Part shown: positions 1-5,771 of the stretch, one piece after another
How positions within the stretch are numbered: position 1 is the first letter of the stretch
Layout: each line of letters opens with the position of its first letter
Assembly: GCA_030045215.1 (NCBI GenBank)
Contig: JASIBJ010000026.1
Coordinates: forward strand, 1 to 11,934
Origin: Streptosporangiaceae bacterium
GTDB taxonomy: Bacteria; Actinomycetota; Actinomycetes; Streptosporangiales; Streptosporangiaceae
Direction of reading: 5' to 3'
Length of the DNA stretch: 11,934 bases
Translations under genes and position numbers: made by a program
The notes under the pieces: model-generated
What the model was told of the DNA's origin: nothing
Database searches by the model: none
What the model saw: only the letters and a program-made list of their open reading frames with translations

Positions 1-422
1 GGAGCGCCAGCATCGGCGAGCGCGTCGTAGATGGCCTCGCGCGCGCGCCTGGCTCCAGGCGTGGCGGCAGAGCGCTCGAGCAGCATGAGAAACGCGTCAG
101 GATGTCGCTTGGCCGTCTCGCGCAAGCTCCCAGCCATGGCCCTGAGCCGCTGATCCCAGGGCAGCGCCAGGTCGGGGATCGGCAACTCGGTCAGCAGCCG
201 CTCGACGAGCGCATCGAGCAGGTCCTCCTTGTCGCGGACATGTCGGTACAACGTCATGGGCGCGACGCCGAGCTGTGCGGCCAGGCTCCGGATCGTCAGT
301 TGTTTGTACCGGCCGGCCGCGACCTCCTCGGTGGCGGCCTCCACGAGGTGTTCTCGCGTGATCGTGCCCCACTTCGCCCTTGGCCGGGCGCTGGGTATGG
401 GCGAGCCCGATGATTCCTGCAT
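1..422 (-). CDS. TetR/AcrR-family transcriptional regulator, C-terminus cut by window edge
   Basis: A ligand-responsive DNA-binding repressor; 140 residues are visible and the ligand-binding C-terminus lies beyond the left edge. After a proline/serine-rich leader of about 18 residues, residues 21-69 form the TetR DNA-binding domain: an opening helix (ITREHLVEAA), a helix-turn-helix at about 43-62 (LTIRSLAAQLGVAPMTLYRH), then the family-typical RDKEDLL that begins helix 4. The rest is helical, as expected for the start of the ligand domain (LPWDQRLRAMAG, then RHPDAFLMLLER). I chose the ATG at 422. The frame upstream shows no family similarity, and a G-rich stretch about 10 bases ahead can serve as a weak ribosome binding site. 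A second start, closer to the domain, is not excluded. The 377-base gap upstream isolates it from the next gene. Its target is unknown; it may regulate itself or genes to the left. Confidence 0.9.
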   Translation of the reverse strand, partial: MQESSGSPIPSARPRAKWGTITREHLVEAATEEVAAGRYKQLTIRSLAAQLGVAPMTLYRHVRDKEDLLDALVERLLTELPIPDLALPWDQRLRAMAGSLRETAKRHPDAFLMLLERSAATPGARRAREAIYDALADAGA

Positions 423-563
423 GCCTGCCGGCCCCCACCCCTGTGTAGCCGCCACGGCCGGCGGTGTCGGCTGCACCGCTGCCTTTCAGGCGCATGTTAT
501 GAGATTCCGGGCCAAGAGCGCCGGCAAAGTGGACAATCGCCGCCGCCGGACCGGCGCCGCGTA

Positions 564-605
564 AAGCTCCAGGCCGGCGGGTGCGGGCCCGTCGGCCTGG
601 TGCTT
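564..605 (-). terminator. Long GC-rich hairpin, probable terminator of the small membrane protein gene
   Basis: The arms AAGC-T-CCAGGCCG (564-576) and CGGCCTGG-T-GCTT (593-605) pair perfectly except for one T/T mismatch. The interior 577-592 continues the stem (GU, four GC pairs, UG) around the tetraloop GCGG. This gives roughly 18 pairs in total. Read on the minus strand it is followed by a short T run (GCTTTAC). It lies downstream of the gene at 800-979 and upstream of tetR, so it would separate the two minus-strand transcripts. Confidence 0.6.
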
Positions 606-733
606 GGGCATCAGGCTCGCTCTCACCCTGAGGACCGCTCGCTGATGCCGGCGATGCTGCCGTCCGCAGCGTAGCCGCCGTTCCCGGGTGCAGCTGCCCC
701 TGACCCATACGACGCGCGGAAGCCGAGAAAGGA

Positions 734-764
734 GTACGTGTACGCGACGAGCGTATGTGTACGC
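734..764. repeat. Direct repeat of 12 bases, one mismatch, 19-base period
   Basis: GTACGTGTACGC (734-745) recurs as GTATGTGTACGC (753-764). The 19-base period puts both copies on nearly the same face of the helix, which would suit a protein-binding site. Each copy is itself a near-palindrome around GTAC. No regulator can be assigned. Confidence 0.4.
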
Positions 765-799
765 AGCGCCGGTTCAGCCGGAGGCCGGCGGCTCCGGGT

Positions 800-979
800 T
801 CACCAAAGGTCGCCGCCAGTGAGCACGTACAAGAACGGCACCAGCGGAATCAGGCAGAACACGGCCCACGCAAGTTTCGCCCCGCCGGAGATATTGCGGC
901 CAGTGAGGAGGTCGATCCAGATGAGGACGACCGCCACCGGGTGAAGGAAGCAGACGAGCAGCTCAAGAAGCTTCTTCAT
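800..979 (-). CDS. Small two-helix membrane protein, PLDc_N-like
   Basis: A 59-residue protein, start ATG at 979 and TGA at 800-802. It begins MKKLLELLVCFLHPVAVVLI, giving a first membrane helix at about residues 4-24. A short loop with a GR and a GGAK motif (about 27-36) follows, then a second helix at about 36-53 (LAWAVFCLIPLVPFLYVL), ending GGDLW. The pattern of two helices with K-x-x-W at the start of the second and a P-x-x-P-x-x-Y stretch resembles the phospholipase D/nuclease N-terminal domain (PLDc_N), which in actinobacteria often occurs alone as a tiny membrane protein of unknown role. There is no strong ribosome binding site, and an in-frame stop shortly upstream leaves this ATG as the natural start. 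It is divergent from the beta-glucosidase, with only 64 bases between starts. Its length puts it below common gene-calling cut-offs, so it could be missed. Confidence 0.8.
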   Translation of the reverse strand: MKKLLELLVCFLHPVAVVLIWIDLLTGRNISGGAKLAWAVFCLIPLVPFLYVLTGGDLW

Positions 980-1031
980 AACGCCGGTCTTACCATGCGG
1001 ACGCGCACCTAATCATCGCCGAGGCGGCTAC

Positions 1032-1043
1032 TACCATCGGGGC
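1032..1043 (+). promoter_or_regulatory. Possible -10 element for a leaderless glucosidase transcript
   Basis: TACCAT at 1032-1037 fits the actinobacterial -10 pattern TAnnnT. Six bases separate it from the GTG at 1044, so transcription would begin at or next to the start codon. No good -35 is visible. The call rests on spacing and is weak alone. Confidence 0.35.
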
Positions 1044-2408
1044 GTGGACGAGCTTACGATGCCCCGGTTCCCGCCCGGCTTCGCGTGGGGTGTCGCCACC
1101 GCTGCCTATCAGATCGAGGGAGCGGTAGCCGAGGATGGCCGGACCGACTCGGTCTGGGATACCTTCTGCCGGCAGCCCGGCGTCATCCGCGACGGCCAGA
1201 CGGGCGACGTCGCCGCCGATCACTATCACCGTTGGCCCGAGGATGTCGCCCTGATGGCCGAACTGGGTATCGGGGCGTACCGGTTCTCCATCGGCTGGCC
1301 ACGGGTACAGCCAGGGGGCACCGGCGGGCCCAACCCGGCGGGGCTGGACTTTTACGACCGGCTCACCGACGCGCTGCTCGCGGCGGGCATCACGCCGATG
1401 CCCACGCTGTTCCACTGGGATCTGCCCCAGCCGCTCGAGGACGCCGGCGGCTGGCTGTCACGGGACACCGCGGGCCGGTTCGCCGACTACGCGGCCCTGG
1501 CGGCCGAGCGCCTGGCCGACCGGATCGACACCTGGATCACGCTCAACGAGCCATTCATCGTGATGGCGTTCGGTTATGCGCTCGGCGTGCACGCGCCGGG
1601 CAAGGCGCTGATGCTCGGCGCCCTGCCGACGGCGCACCATCAGTTGCTCGGCCACGGGCTCGCCACCGCCGCCCTGCGGGCCGGCGGAGCGCGTCGGATC
1701 ATGCTCACCAACAACTACTCCCCCACCTGGCCCGCCTCCGACAGTGCGCAGGACCGAGCCGCCGCGGCCGCCTGGGACGCGCTGCAGAATCAGCTATTCA
1801 CCGATCCGGTGATCCTCGGCAGCTACCCGGACCTGTCTGCGTTCGGGCTGAATGCGGACGGCCTCGACTTCGTCAGGGACGGCGACCTGGAGCGCATCAG
1901 CGCGCCGCTCGATGGGATCGGCGTGAACTACTACATGCCGACCAGGGTCTCGGCGCTGCCCGACGGGCCGTTGCCGTTCCAGATGGAGCCGATCGACGGG
2001 TACCCGCTGACCGCATTCGGCTGGCCAGTGATCCCGGCCGGGCTGACCGAGCTGCTGGTGCAGTTGCGGGATCGCTACGGCGACCGGCTGCCCGCGGTCT
2101 ACATCACGGAGAATGGCTGCTCGGTTGCCGATGAGCCTGCGGCAGATGGCACCATCGACGACCAGTTCCGCATTGACTACCTCGATGGCCACATCCGGGC
2201 GGTAGCGGCCGCCATGGCCGCAGGCGTCGACATTCGCGGTTACCTGACCTGGACGATGATGGACAACTTCGAGTGGTCCGAGGGGTACCACCAGCGATTC
2301 GGGCTCGTGCATGTGGACTTTGAGACTCAGCGGCGCACGCCCAAGTCCTCGTTCGCCTGGTACCGGGACCTGATCGCGACGCAGCGGAACGGGACGGCTG
2401 GCCGGTAG
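1044..2408 (+). CDS. Beta-glucosidase, glycoside hydrolase family 1
   Basis: A retaining beta-glycosidase that releases glucose (or a related sugar) from short beta-glycosides such as cellobiose. It is 454 residues, the usual length, and has no signal peptide, so it acts in the cytoplasm on imported sugars. The GH1 (beta/alpha)8 barrel covers the whole protein: FAWGVATAAYQIEG at 13-26 with sugar-binding Q23, FHWDLPQPLE with H124, the acid/base glutamate E169 in TLNEP, the nucleophile E356 in YITENG, and the sugar-binding NFEWSEGY with E410 and W411. The C-terminus (RFGLVHVDF, then RTPKSSFAWY) is typical. The start is uncertain between GTG 1044 and ATG 1059. ATG 1059 has a GGACGAG upstream, while GTG 1044 would suit a leaderless message. 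No sugar transporter or LacI regulator is adjacent, so the in vivo substrate cannot be inferred from neighbours. It ends at the convergent terminator region. Confidence 0.96.
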   Translation: MDELTMPRFPPGFAWGVATAAYQIEGAVAEDGRTDSVWDTFCRQPGVIRDGQTGDVAADHYHRWPEDVALMAELGIGAYRFSIGWPRVQPGGTGGPNPAGLDFYDRLTDALLAAGITPMPTLFHWDLPQPLEDAGGWLSRDTAGRFADYAALAAERLADRIDTWITLNEPFIVMAFGYALGVHAPGKALMLGALPTAHHQLLGHGLATAALRAGGARRIMLTNNYSPTWPASDSAQDRAAAAAWDALQNQLFTDPVILGSYPDLSAFGLNADGLDFVRDGDLERISAPLDGIGVNYYMPTRVSALPDGPLPFQMEPIDGYPLTAFGWPVIPAGLTELLVQLRDRYGDRLPAVYITENGCSVADEPAADGTIDDQFRIDYLDGHIRAVAAAMAAGVDIRGYLTWTMMDNFEWSEGYHQRFGLVHVDFETQRRTPKSSFAWYRDLIATQRNGTAGR

Positions 2409-2484
2409 CTAGTGCTGATCTCGGGGCCGCGATCCAGTGCGCGCGATCGGGCCAGCCGCCCGGCGCATAAGCACAGCATTTCCA

Positions 2485-2519
2485 GGCGGACTCCGCCGGT
2501 CTTCCGGAAACATTTCCGG
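2485..2519. repeat. Two adjacent perfect dyads in the convergent gap
   Basis: GGCGGA-C-TCCGCC (2485-2497) is followed six bases later by CCGGAAA-CA-TTTCCGG (2504-2519). Both have perfect arms. The second can fold as a 6-bp stem with the tetraloop ACAT. They sit between convergent genes, so they may be extra terminator hairpins or protein sites; nothing decides which. Confidence 0.5.
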
Positions 2520-2568
2520 TCAGCCTTCCTGGCCGAGCGACGGCACCACCGTAATGCTGACTGCTGAC

Positions 2569-2601
2569 CGCGGCGGGCCGGACCGGGGCGGGCCCGCCGC
2601 G
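2569..2601. terminator. Bidirectional GC hairpin terminator between convergent genes
   Basis: CGCGGCGGGCC (2569-2579) pairs perfectly over 11 bp with GGCCCGCCGCG (2591-2601) around an 11-base loop. There is no T tract, as is common for actinobacterial terminators. It lies 160 bases after the glucosidase stop and 76 bases after the stop of the NAD(P)-binding gene on the other strand, so it can serve both. Confidence 0.7.
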
Positions 2602-2677
2602 ATCCGCTGATCCGGCGAAGAATTGGCGTGGGCGTGGGCCCCGCACCTGACGCACTCCTGCCGGGCGCCGCTCGGCG

Positions 2678-3301
2678 TCAGTACGCCAGGGCGGGCGCAG
2701 CCTCCAGCCAGGAGTCCTGCTCCAACGCGGCGCCAATGAAGTGCGCCACGTCGGCACGGGAGATCTTGCGCCCGCCCGGCGGCGGATAGTCGGGCGCAGT
2801 CCGGTACCTCCCGGTGGCCCCGCCGTTGACGAGCCTGGTCGGCCGGACCAGCGTCCAGTCCAGGTCGCTCGCCCGGATGACGAGCTCCATCGCCCGCACG
2901 TCCGCGAACGGAGTCGCGAAGACCTTCGGCAGGACGAACTTCACCAGCGCGTTCATGTTCGGGTCGTCCTCGACGAACGCGCCCGCCGCCGACACGCAGA
3001 TCAACCGCCGGACGCCGGTCTTGCTCATCGCCAGGACCGTGCTCCTGGCCGCTCTTTCCAGCAGCGCGGGCGTCTTAGCACCGTGCGGTCCGAGCGCCGA
3101 CAGCACCGCGTCGGCGTCCTGCACCGTCGCGATCACGGCCTGCGCATCGGTCGCATCGCCACCGACGACGGTGAGTCCTGCTGCCGCGGTCAGCGCGTCA
3201 GGGTTCCTGGCGAGCGCGGTCACTTTGTGATCTGACTCAAGGGCCCGGGCCAGCAGCAGGCCGCCGATCCGGCCGGTCCCGCCCAGCAGTGCCAGTCGCA
3301 T
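2678..3301 (-). CDS. NAD(P)-binding atypical SDR (NmrA/NAD-dependent epimerase-like)
   Basis: A 207-residue Rossmann-fold protein of the 'NAD(P)H-binding' atypical SDR group. Members act as small flavin/quinone-type reductases or redox sensors; the substrate here is unknown. Residues 2-14 carry the glycine-rich nucleotide loop (LALLGGTGRIGG). Later motifs are GDATD near 48, SALGPHG near 68, RLICVSAAGAF near 103, and DLDWTLVRPTRL, the usual segment after the central sheet. There is no classical Y-x-x-x-K catalytic pair, as expected for this group. The start at 3301 is decided by a strong AAAAAAGGAG seven bases upstream and by the motif beginning at residue 2. An upstream ATG would run into the exporter gene. 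It starts 25 bases after the exporter stop, so the two are almost certainly one transcript under MarR control. This suggests a role in modifying or resisting the compound that the exporter removes. Confidence 0.9.
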   Translation of the reverse strand: MRLALLGGTGRIGGLLLARALESDHKVTALARNPDALTAAAGLTVVGGDATDAQAVIATVQDADAVLSALGPHGAKTPALLERAARSTVLAMSKTGVRRLICVSAAGAFVEDDPNMNALVKFVLPKVFATPFADVRAMELVIRASDLDWTLVRPTRLVNGGATGRYRTAPDYPPPGGRKISRADVAHFIGAALEQDSWLEAAPALAY

Positions 3302-3318
3302 GGAGACTCTCCTTTTTT
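3302..3318 (-). promoter_or_regulatory. Ribosome binding site of the NAD(P)-binding gene, within a small dyad
   Basis: On the minus strand AAAAAAGGAG (3318-3309) precedes the ATG by seven bases and fixes the start. The same GGAG is followed by AGTCTCC, making the dyad GGAGA-G-TCTCC directly before the start codon. This could pair with and partly mask the site. Confidence 0.75.
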
Positions 3319-3326
3319 CACGTGGT

Positions 3327-5075
3327 TTAGCCGACGACGACCTTGCCGGAGGCAGTGGCCGCGGATGCGTCTGAAGCCAGGCCACCCGCCTCCGCCGGCC
3401 GCCGACCGGACCCGGCCGGCAGGGCCGCCATGAGCAGGAAGCTCAGCAGGAAGGCGCCAACCTGGAACCAGAGGGTGCGCTGAACCGACGCGGCGAAGTC
3501 TCGCCGAACTGCCGCACCGCCCGCCGCCGCCAGCACCTGGTGCACCCCGGCAGGCAAGGCTGCCGGACCGGCGTGCAACTGGCAGGCGGCCGGAGTCACC
3601 GTCGGGTCGGCGGCGACCAGCCTGGCGTGCAGGCAGTCGCCGAACTGGCCCTCGATCCGGCTCGCGACCTCTGCGGGCACGTGCTGAGCGGCGACCCCGG
3701 CCCGCAGCTGCGGGCCCACCGCGGTCGCGGCGGTCGCCGCCTGGCTGCCGAGCAAGCCGAAAAAGATCACCCCGATGAGCGCGATGCCGACCGAGTTCCC
3801 CAGCTGGAGCCCGGTGTTGAACACACCAGACGCCGAGCCTGCGTGCTGGGCAGGCACCCGGTCAAGCACGATGTCGGCCAGCGGCGCGAGCACGGCACCC
3901 AGGCCCAGGCCCGCAGCCGCCAGCCCGGGCACCAGATCCCAGGTCGTGAGGGCGGCGCCGTAGTGATGCACGATCGCGATAAGGCTAGCCATGCCCGCGG
4001 CTATGACGAGCGCTCCGGCCATGGTCACTCCGCGGCCGAAGCGCGGCGCCAGCCGCGCGGCGGCGCCAGAAGATACCAGCACGCCAAGCGAGAACGGCAG
4101 GAACGTCAGCCCGGCGTGCAGCGGAGTGAACCCGAACCCGAGTTGCAGGAGCAGCGTCAGGACGAGCGCGAACGAGGCGATGCCGAGGAAGAACGTGAGC
4201 CCGATGGCCATGCCGACGCTGAACCCGCGCTCGCGGAACAGGCTCATCTCCACGAGCGGCGAGCCGTCCCTGCGCGCCTTGACCCGCTCGTGCCAGACGA
4301 AGAGCGCAAAGACCGGCACCGACGCCGCCATCGATGCGAAGGTCCACGTCGGCCAGCCGTACTGGCGGCCCTGCACCAGCGGGAACAGCAGCGCGAGCAG
4401 GGCAACCGAGATCAGCGCCACACCGCCCGGGTCAAGCCGCGGCGGTCTGGGCGCCCTGGACTCGCGCACAAGGACCATGGACGCGGCCACAGCGATGATG
4501 CCGACCGGGACATTGATCAGGAAGATCGGACGCCAGTCAAGCCCGAACAGGTTGTGCTGGATCAGCAGGCCGCCGAGCAGCGGCCCGCTGACCGTGCCGA
4601 GCCCGGCGGTCACGCCGAAGCCAGCCAGCGCCTTGATCCGCTCGGCCGGCGGAAAGATCACCTGGATCACCGCCAGCACCTGCGGAACCATGATCGCGCC
4701 CATGGCGCCCTGCAGGGCCCGGCAGGCGATCAGCATGCCAGGGCCGACCGCCGCGCCGCAGAGCGCCGACATGATGGTGAAGCCGGACACGCCGATGAGG
4801 AAGAGCCGCTTCCGGCCGAATGTGTCGCCGAGGCGGCCACCGGTGATCAGAATCAGCGCATACGCGAGCGTGTAGCCGGCCAGCGCCCACTGGACATCGG
4901 CGTAGGTCGCATGGAGGCTGCGCTGAATGGACGGGATCGCGATGTTCACGATCGAGACGTCGAGCAAATTCATGAACGCGGCGAGCAGCAGGACGATCAG
5001 CGTGAGCCACCGCCGTGGGTCGGCCTGATCGCCTGGGCCGCGCGGTGGTGCCAGGATCTGAGGATCAGCAGCCAT
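3327..5075 (-). CDS. MFS multidrug exporter, DHA2 (EmrB/QacA) family, 14 TMS
   Basis: A proton-driven exporter of drugs or other small lipophilic compounds in the cytoplasmic membrane, 582 residues. Helix 1 carries the DHA2 signature LDVSIVNIAIPSIQ (about 38-51). The loop between helices 2 and 3 has the MFS motif A GGRLGDTFGRKRL (about 79-91). Helix 5 has the GPLLGG form of the antiporter motif. Hydrophobic segments fit 14 helices, the last being FQVGAFLLSFLLMAALP near the C-terminus. Between helices 13 and 14 is a long hydrophilic outer loop of about 90 residues with two cysteines, C481 and C498, that could form a disulfide. The ATG at 5075 has GGAG eight to nine bases upstream. It is the first gene of a two-gene unit with the NAD(P)-binding protein, and is divergent from marR with a palindromic operator between them. 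The exported compound cannot be told from sequence. Confidence 0.95.
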   Translation of the reverse strand: MAADPQILAPPRGPGDQADPRRWLTLIVLLLAAFMNLLDVSIVNIAIPSIQRSLHATYADVQWALAGYTLAYALILITGGRLGDTFGRKRLFLIGVSGFTIMSALCGAAVGPGMLIACRALQGAMGAIMVPQVLAVIQVIFPPAERIKALAGFGVTAGLGTVSGPLLGGLLIQHNLFGLDWRPIFLINVPVGIIAVAASMVLVRESRAPRPPRLDPGGVALISVALLALLFPLVQGRQYGWPTWTFASMAASVPVFALFVWHERVKARRDGSPLVEMSLFRERGFSVGMAIGLTFFLGIASFALVLTLLLQLGFGFTPLHAGLTFLPFSLGVLVSSGAAARLAPRFGRGVTMAGALVIAAGMASLIAIVHHYGAALTTWDLVPGLAAAGLGLGAVLAPLADIVLDRVPAQHAGSASGVFNTGLQLGNSVGIALIGVIFFGLLGSQAATAATAVGPQLRAGVAAQHVPAEVASRIEGQFGDCLHARLVAADPTVTPAACQLHAGPAALPAGVHQVLAAAGGAAVRRDFAASVQRTLWFQVGAFLLSFLLMAALPAGSGRRPAEAGGLASDASAATASGKVVVG

Positions 5076-5107
5076 AGCTCTCTCCGCTCCAGGAGGTCAT
5101 CCACTCG

Positions 5108-5121
5108 TAGTTACGTAACTA
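5108..5121. promoter_or_regulatory. Perfect 14-base palindrome, probable MarR operator
   Basis: TAGTTACGTAACTA is an exact palindrome in an AT-richer patch of the exporter-marR gap. It lies directly downstream of the exporter -10 hexamer and shares one base with it, so a bound dimer would cover the start of transcription. A weaker second dyad (CTACTTAATTATTAG, 5152-5166) lies next to the marR ribosome binding site and could allow autoregulation. Size and position fit MarR-family operators. Confidence 0.75.
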
Positions 5122-5149
5122 AGCTAGCGTCTTGGTTCGCTATTGTCTA
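5121..5149 (-). promoter_or_regulatory. Promoter of the exporter operon
   Basis: On the minus strand TAGACA (5149-5144, five of six to TTGACA) and TAGCTT (5126-5121, matching TAnnnT) are separated by exactly 17 bases. Transcription would start around 5114, leaving a leader of roughly 40 bases that contains the palindrome. Confidence 0.6.
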
Positions 5150-5177
5150 GGCTACTTAATTATTAGGAGAGTTAGAG

Positions 5178-5771
5178 ATGTCCGACGAGCCACGGGAAGA
5201 CGGGGCGCGACCCGCGGACGGATTGCCGCCGGAGGTGCCGTGGGCTGCGGAAACGGCCTGGGAGGCACCGTGGGCCGACGCAGCGGGCTGGACCGAGGAG
5301 CGACGGCTACTCGCGCTGTCGTTCGCCCTCGCCGTGCGCAAGACCGGGTCGCTGATGAACCTGATGAGCCAGGCCGCCGCCGACCGGGTGGGCATCAATG
5401 CGACGGACCTAGGCTGCCTGAACATCCTCAGCTTCAGCGGCAGCATGACGGCAGGCGAGCTGGCCAGGGCCACCGGGCTGACGACCGCCTCGATCACCGG
5501 CGTGGTCGACCGGCTCGAGGCGGCCGGGTTCGTCAGCCGTGAGCGTGACCCGGCCGACCGCAGGCGGGTCGTCGTCACCATTGCCATGGAAAAGGCCGTG
5601 ACCGAGGTCGCCACGCTGTTCGCGCCGATGGTGGCCGAGTGGCAGGAACTCGTCGCGGGTTACTCAGATGATCAGCTCCGGCTGATCGTCGAGTTCTACG
5701 GCCAGATGGAGCAGGTCATCCGCAGGCACCTGGCCAGGCTCCGCGAGCAGCCGCCGCCCGAGCCGGCCTAG
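5178..5771 (+). CDS. MarR-family transcriptional regulator
   Basis: A dimeric winged-helix regulator, 197 residues, probably repressing the divergent exporter and itself until a ligand binds. The winged helix spans about 75-132. The recognition region is TAGELARATGLTTASITGVVDRLEAAGFV (91-119, shown here as the family pattern), and the wing is SRERDPADRRR (120-130) with the family-typical D-x-R-R-R. Helices before and after (about 40-70 and 140-190) would form the dimer interface. A single cysteine, C80, sits in the core. Unusually, the protein has an N-terminal extension of about 38 acidic residues with a 10-residue tandem repeat and four tryptophans (W22, W28, W32, W38). Start ATG 5178 has AGGAGA seven bases upstream, a strong site. 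Its stop overlaps the stop of the convergent SDR gene. Confidence 0.95.
   Translation: MSDEPREDGARPADGLPPEVPWAAETAWEAPWADAAGWTEERRLLALSFALAVRKTGSLMNLMSQAAADRVGINATDLGCLNILSFSGSMTAGELARATGLTTASITGVVDRLEAAGFVSRERDPADRRRVVVTIAMEKAVTEVATLFAPMVAEWQELVAGYSDDQLRLIVEFYGQMEQVIRRHLARLREQPPPEPA

Larger units (their letters stand above)
423..799. other. Intergenic stretch with no convincing gene
   Basis: No reading frame here has a plausible protein. Those that stay open are arginine/proline-rich, as expected from high GC. The stretch contains the long hairpin at 564-605, a pair of 12-base direct repeats at 734-764, and a slightly AT-richer spot around 490-505 (catgttatgagatt) that could hold part of the tetR promoter. 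I cannot assign a -35/-10 pair there with confidence. Confidence 0.6.

Noticed and set aside
97..708. 203-codon minus-strand frame across the tetR start and the gap
   Set aside because: Low-complexity A/R/G/P product in a different frame from the clear TetR DNA-binding domain.
738..944. Plus-strand GTG frame of 68 codons with a strong AAAGGAG upstream
   Set aside because: The ribosome-site match is tempting, but the product has no recognisable feature and most of it is antisense to the convincing 59-residue membrane protein.
1085..2134. 349-codon plus-strand frame inside the glucosidase
   Set aside because: Arginine-rich out-of-frame reading of a complete GH1 gene.
3302..3385. 28-residue N-terminal extension of the NAD(P)-binding protein
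   Set aside because: It overlaps the exporter's C-terminus and bypasses the strong ribosome binding site before ATG 3301.
5065..5100. Eleven-residue leader peptide overlapping the exporter start on the minus strand
   Set aside because: The ATG at 5100 has no ribosome binding site, and the peptide shows no attenuator pattern such as rare-codon runs or alternative hairpins.
3540..5150. Long plus-strand open frame (536 codons) opposite the exporter
   Set aside because: It is composed mainly of R, H, D, Q, E and G with no domain, and exists because the exporter's GC-rich codons leave no stops on the other strand.
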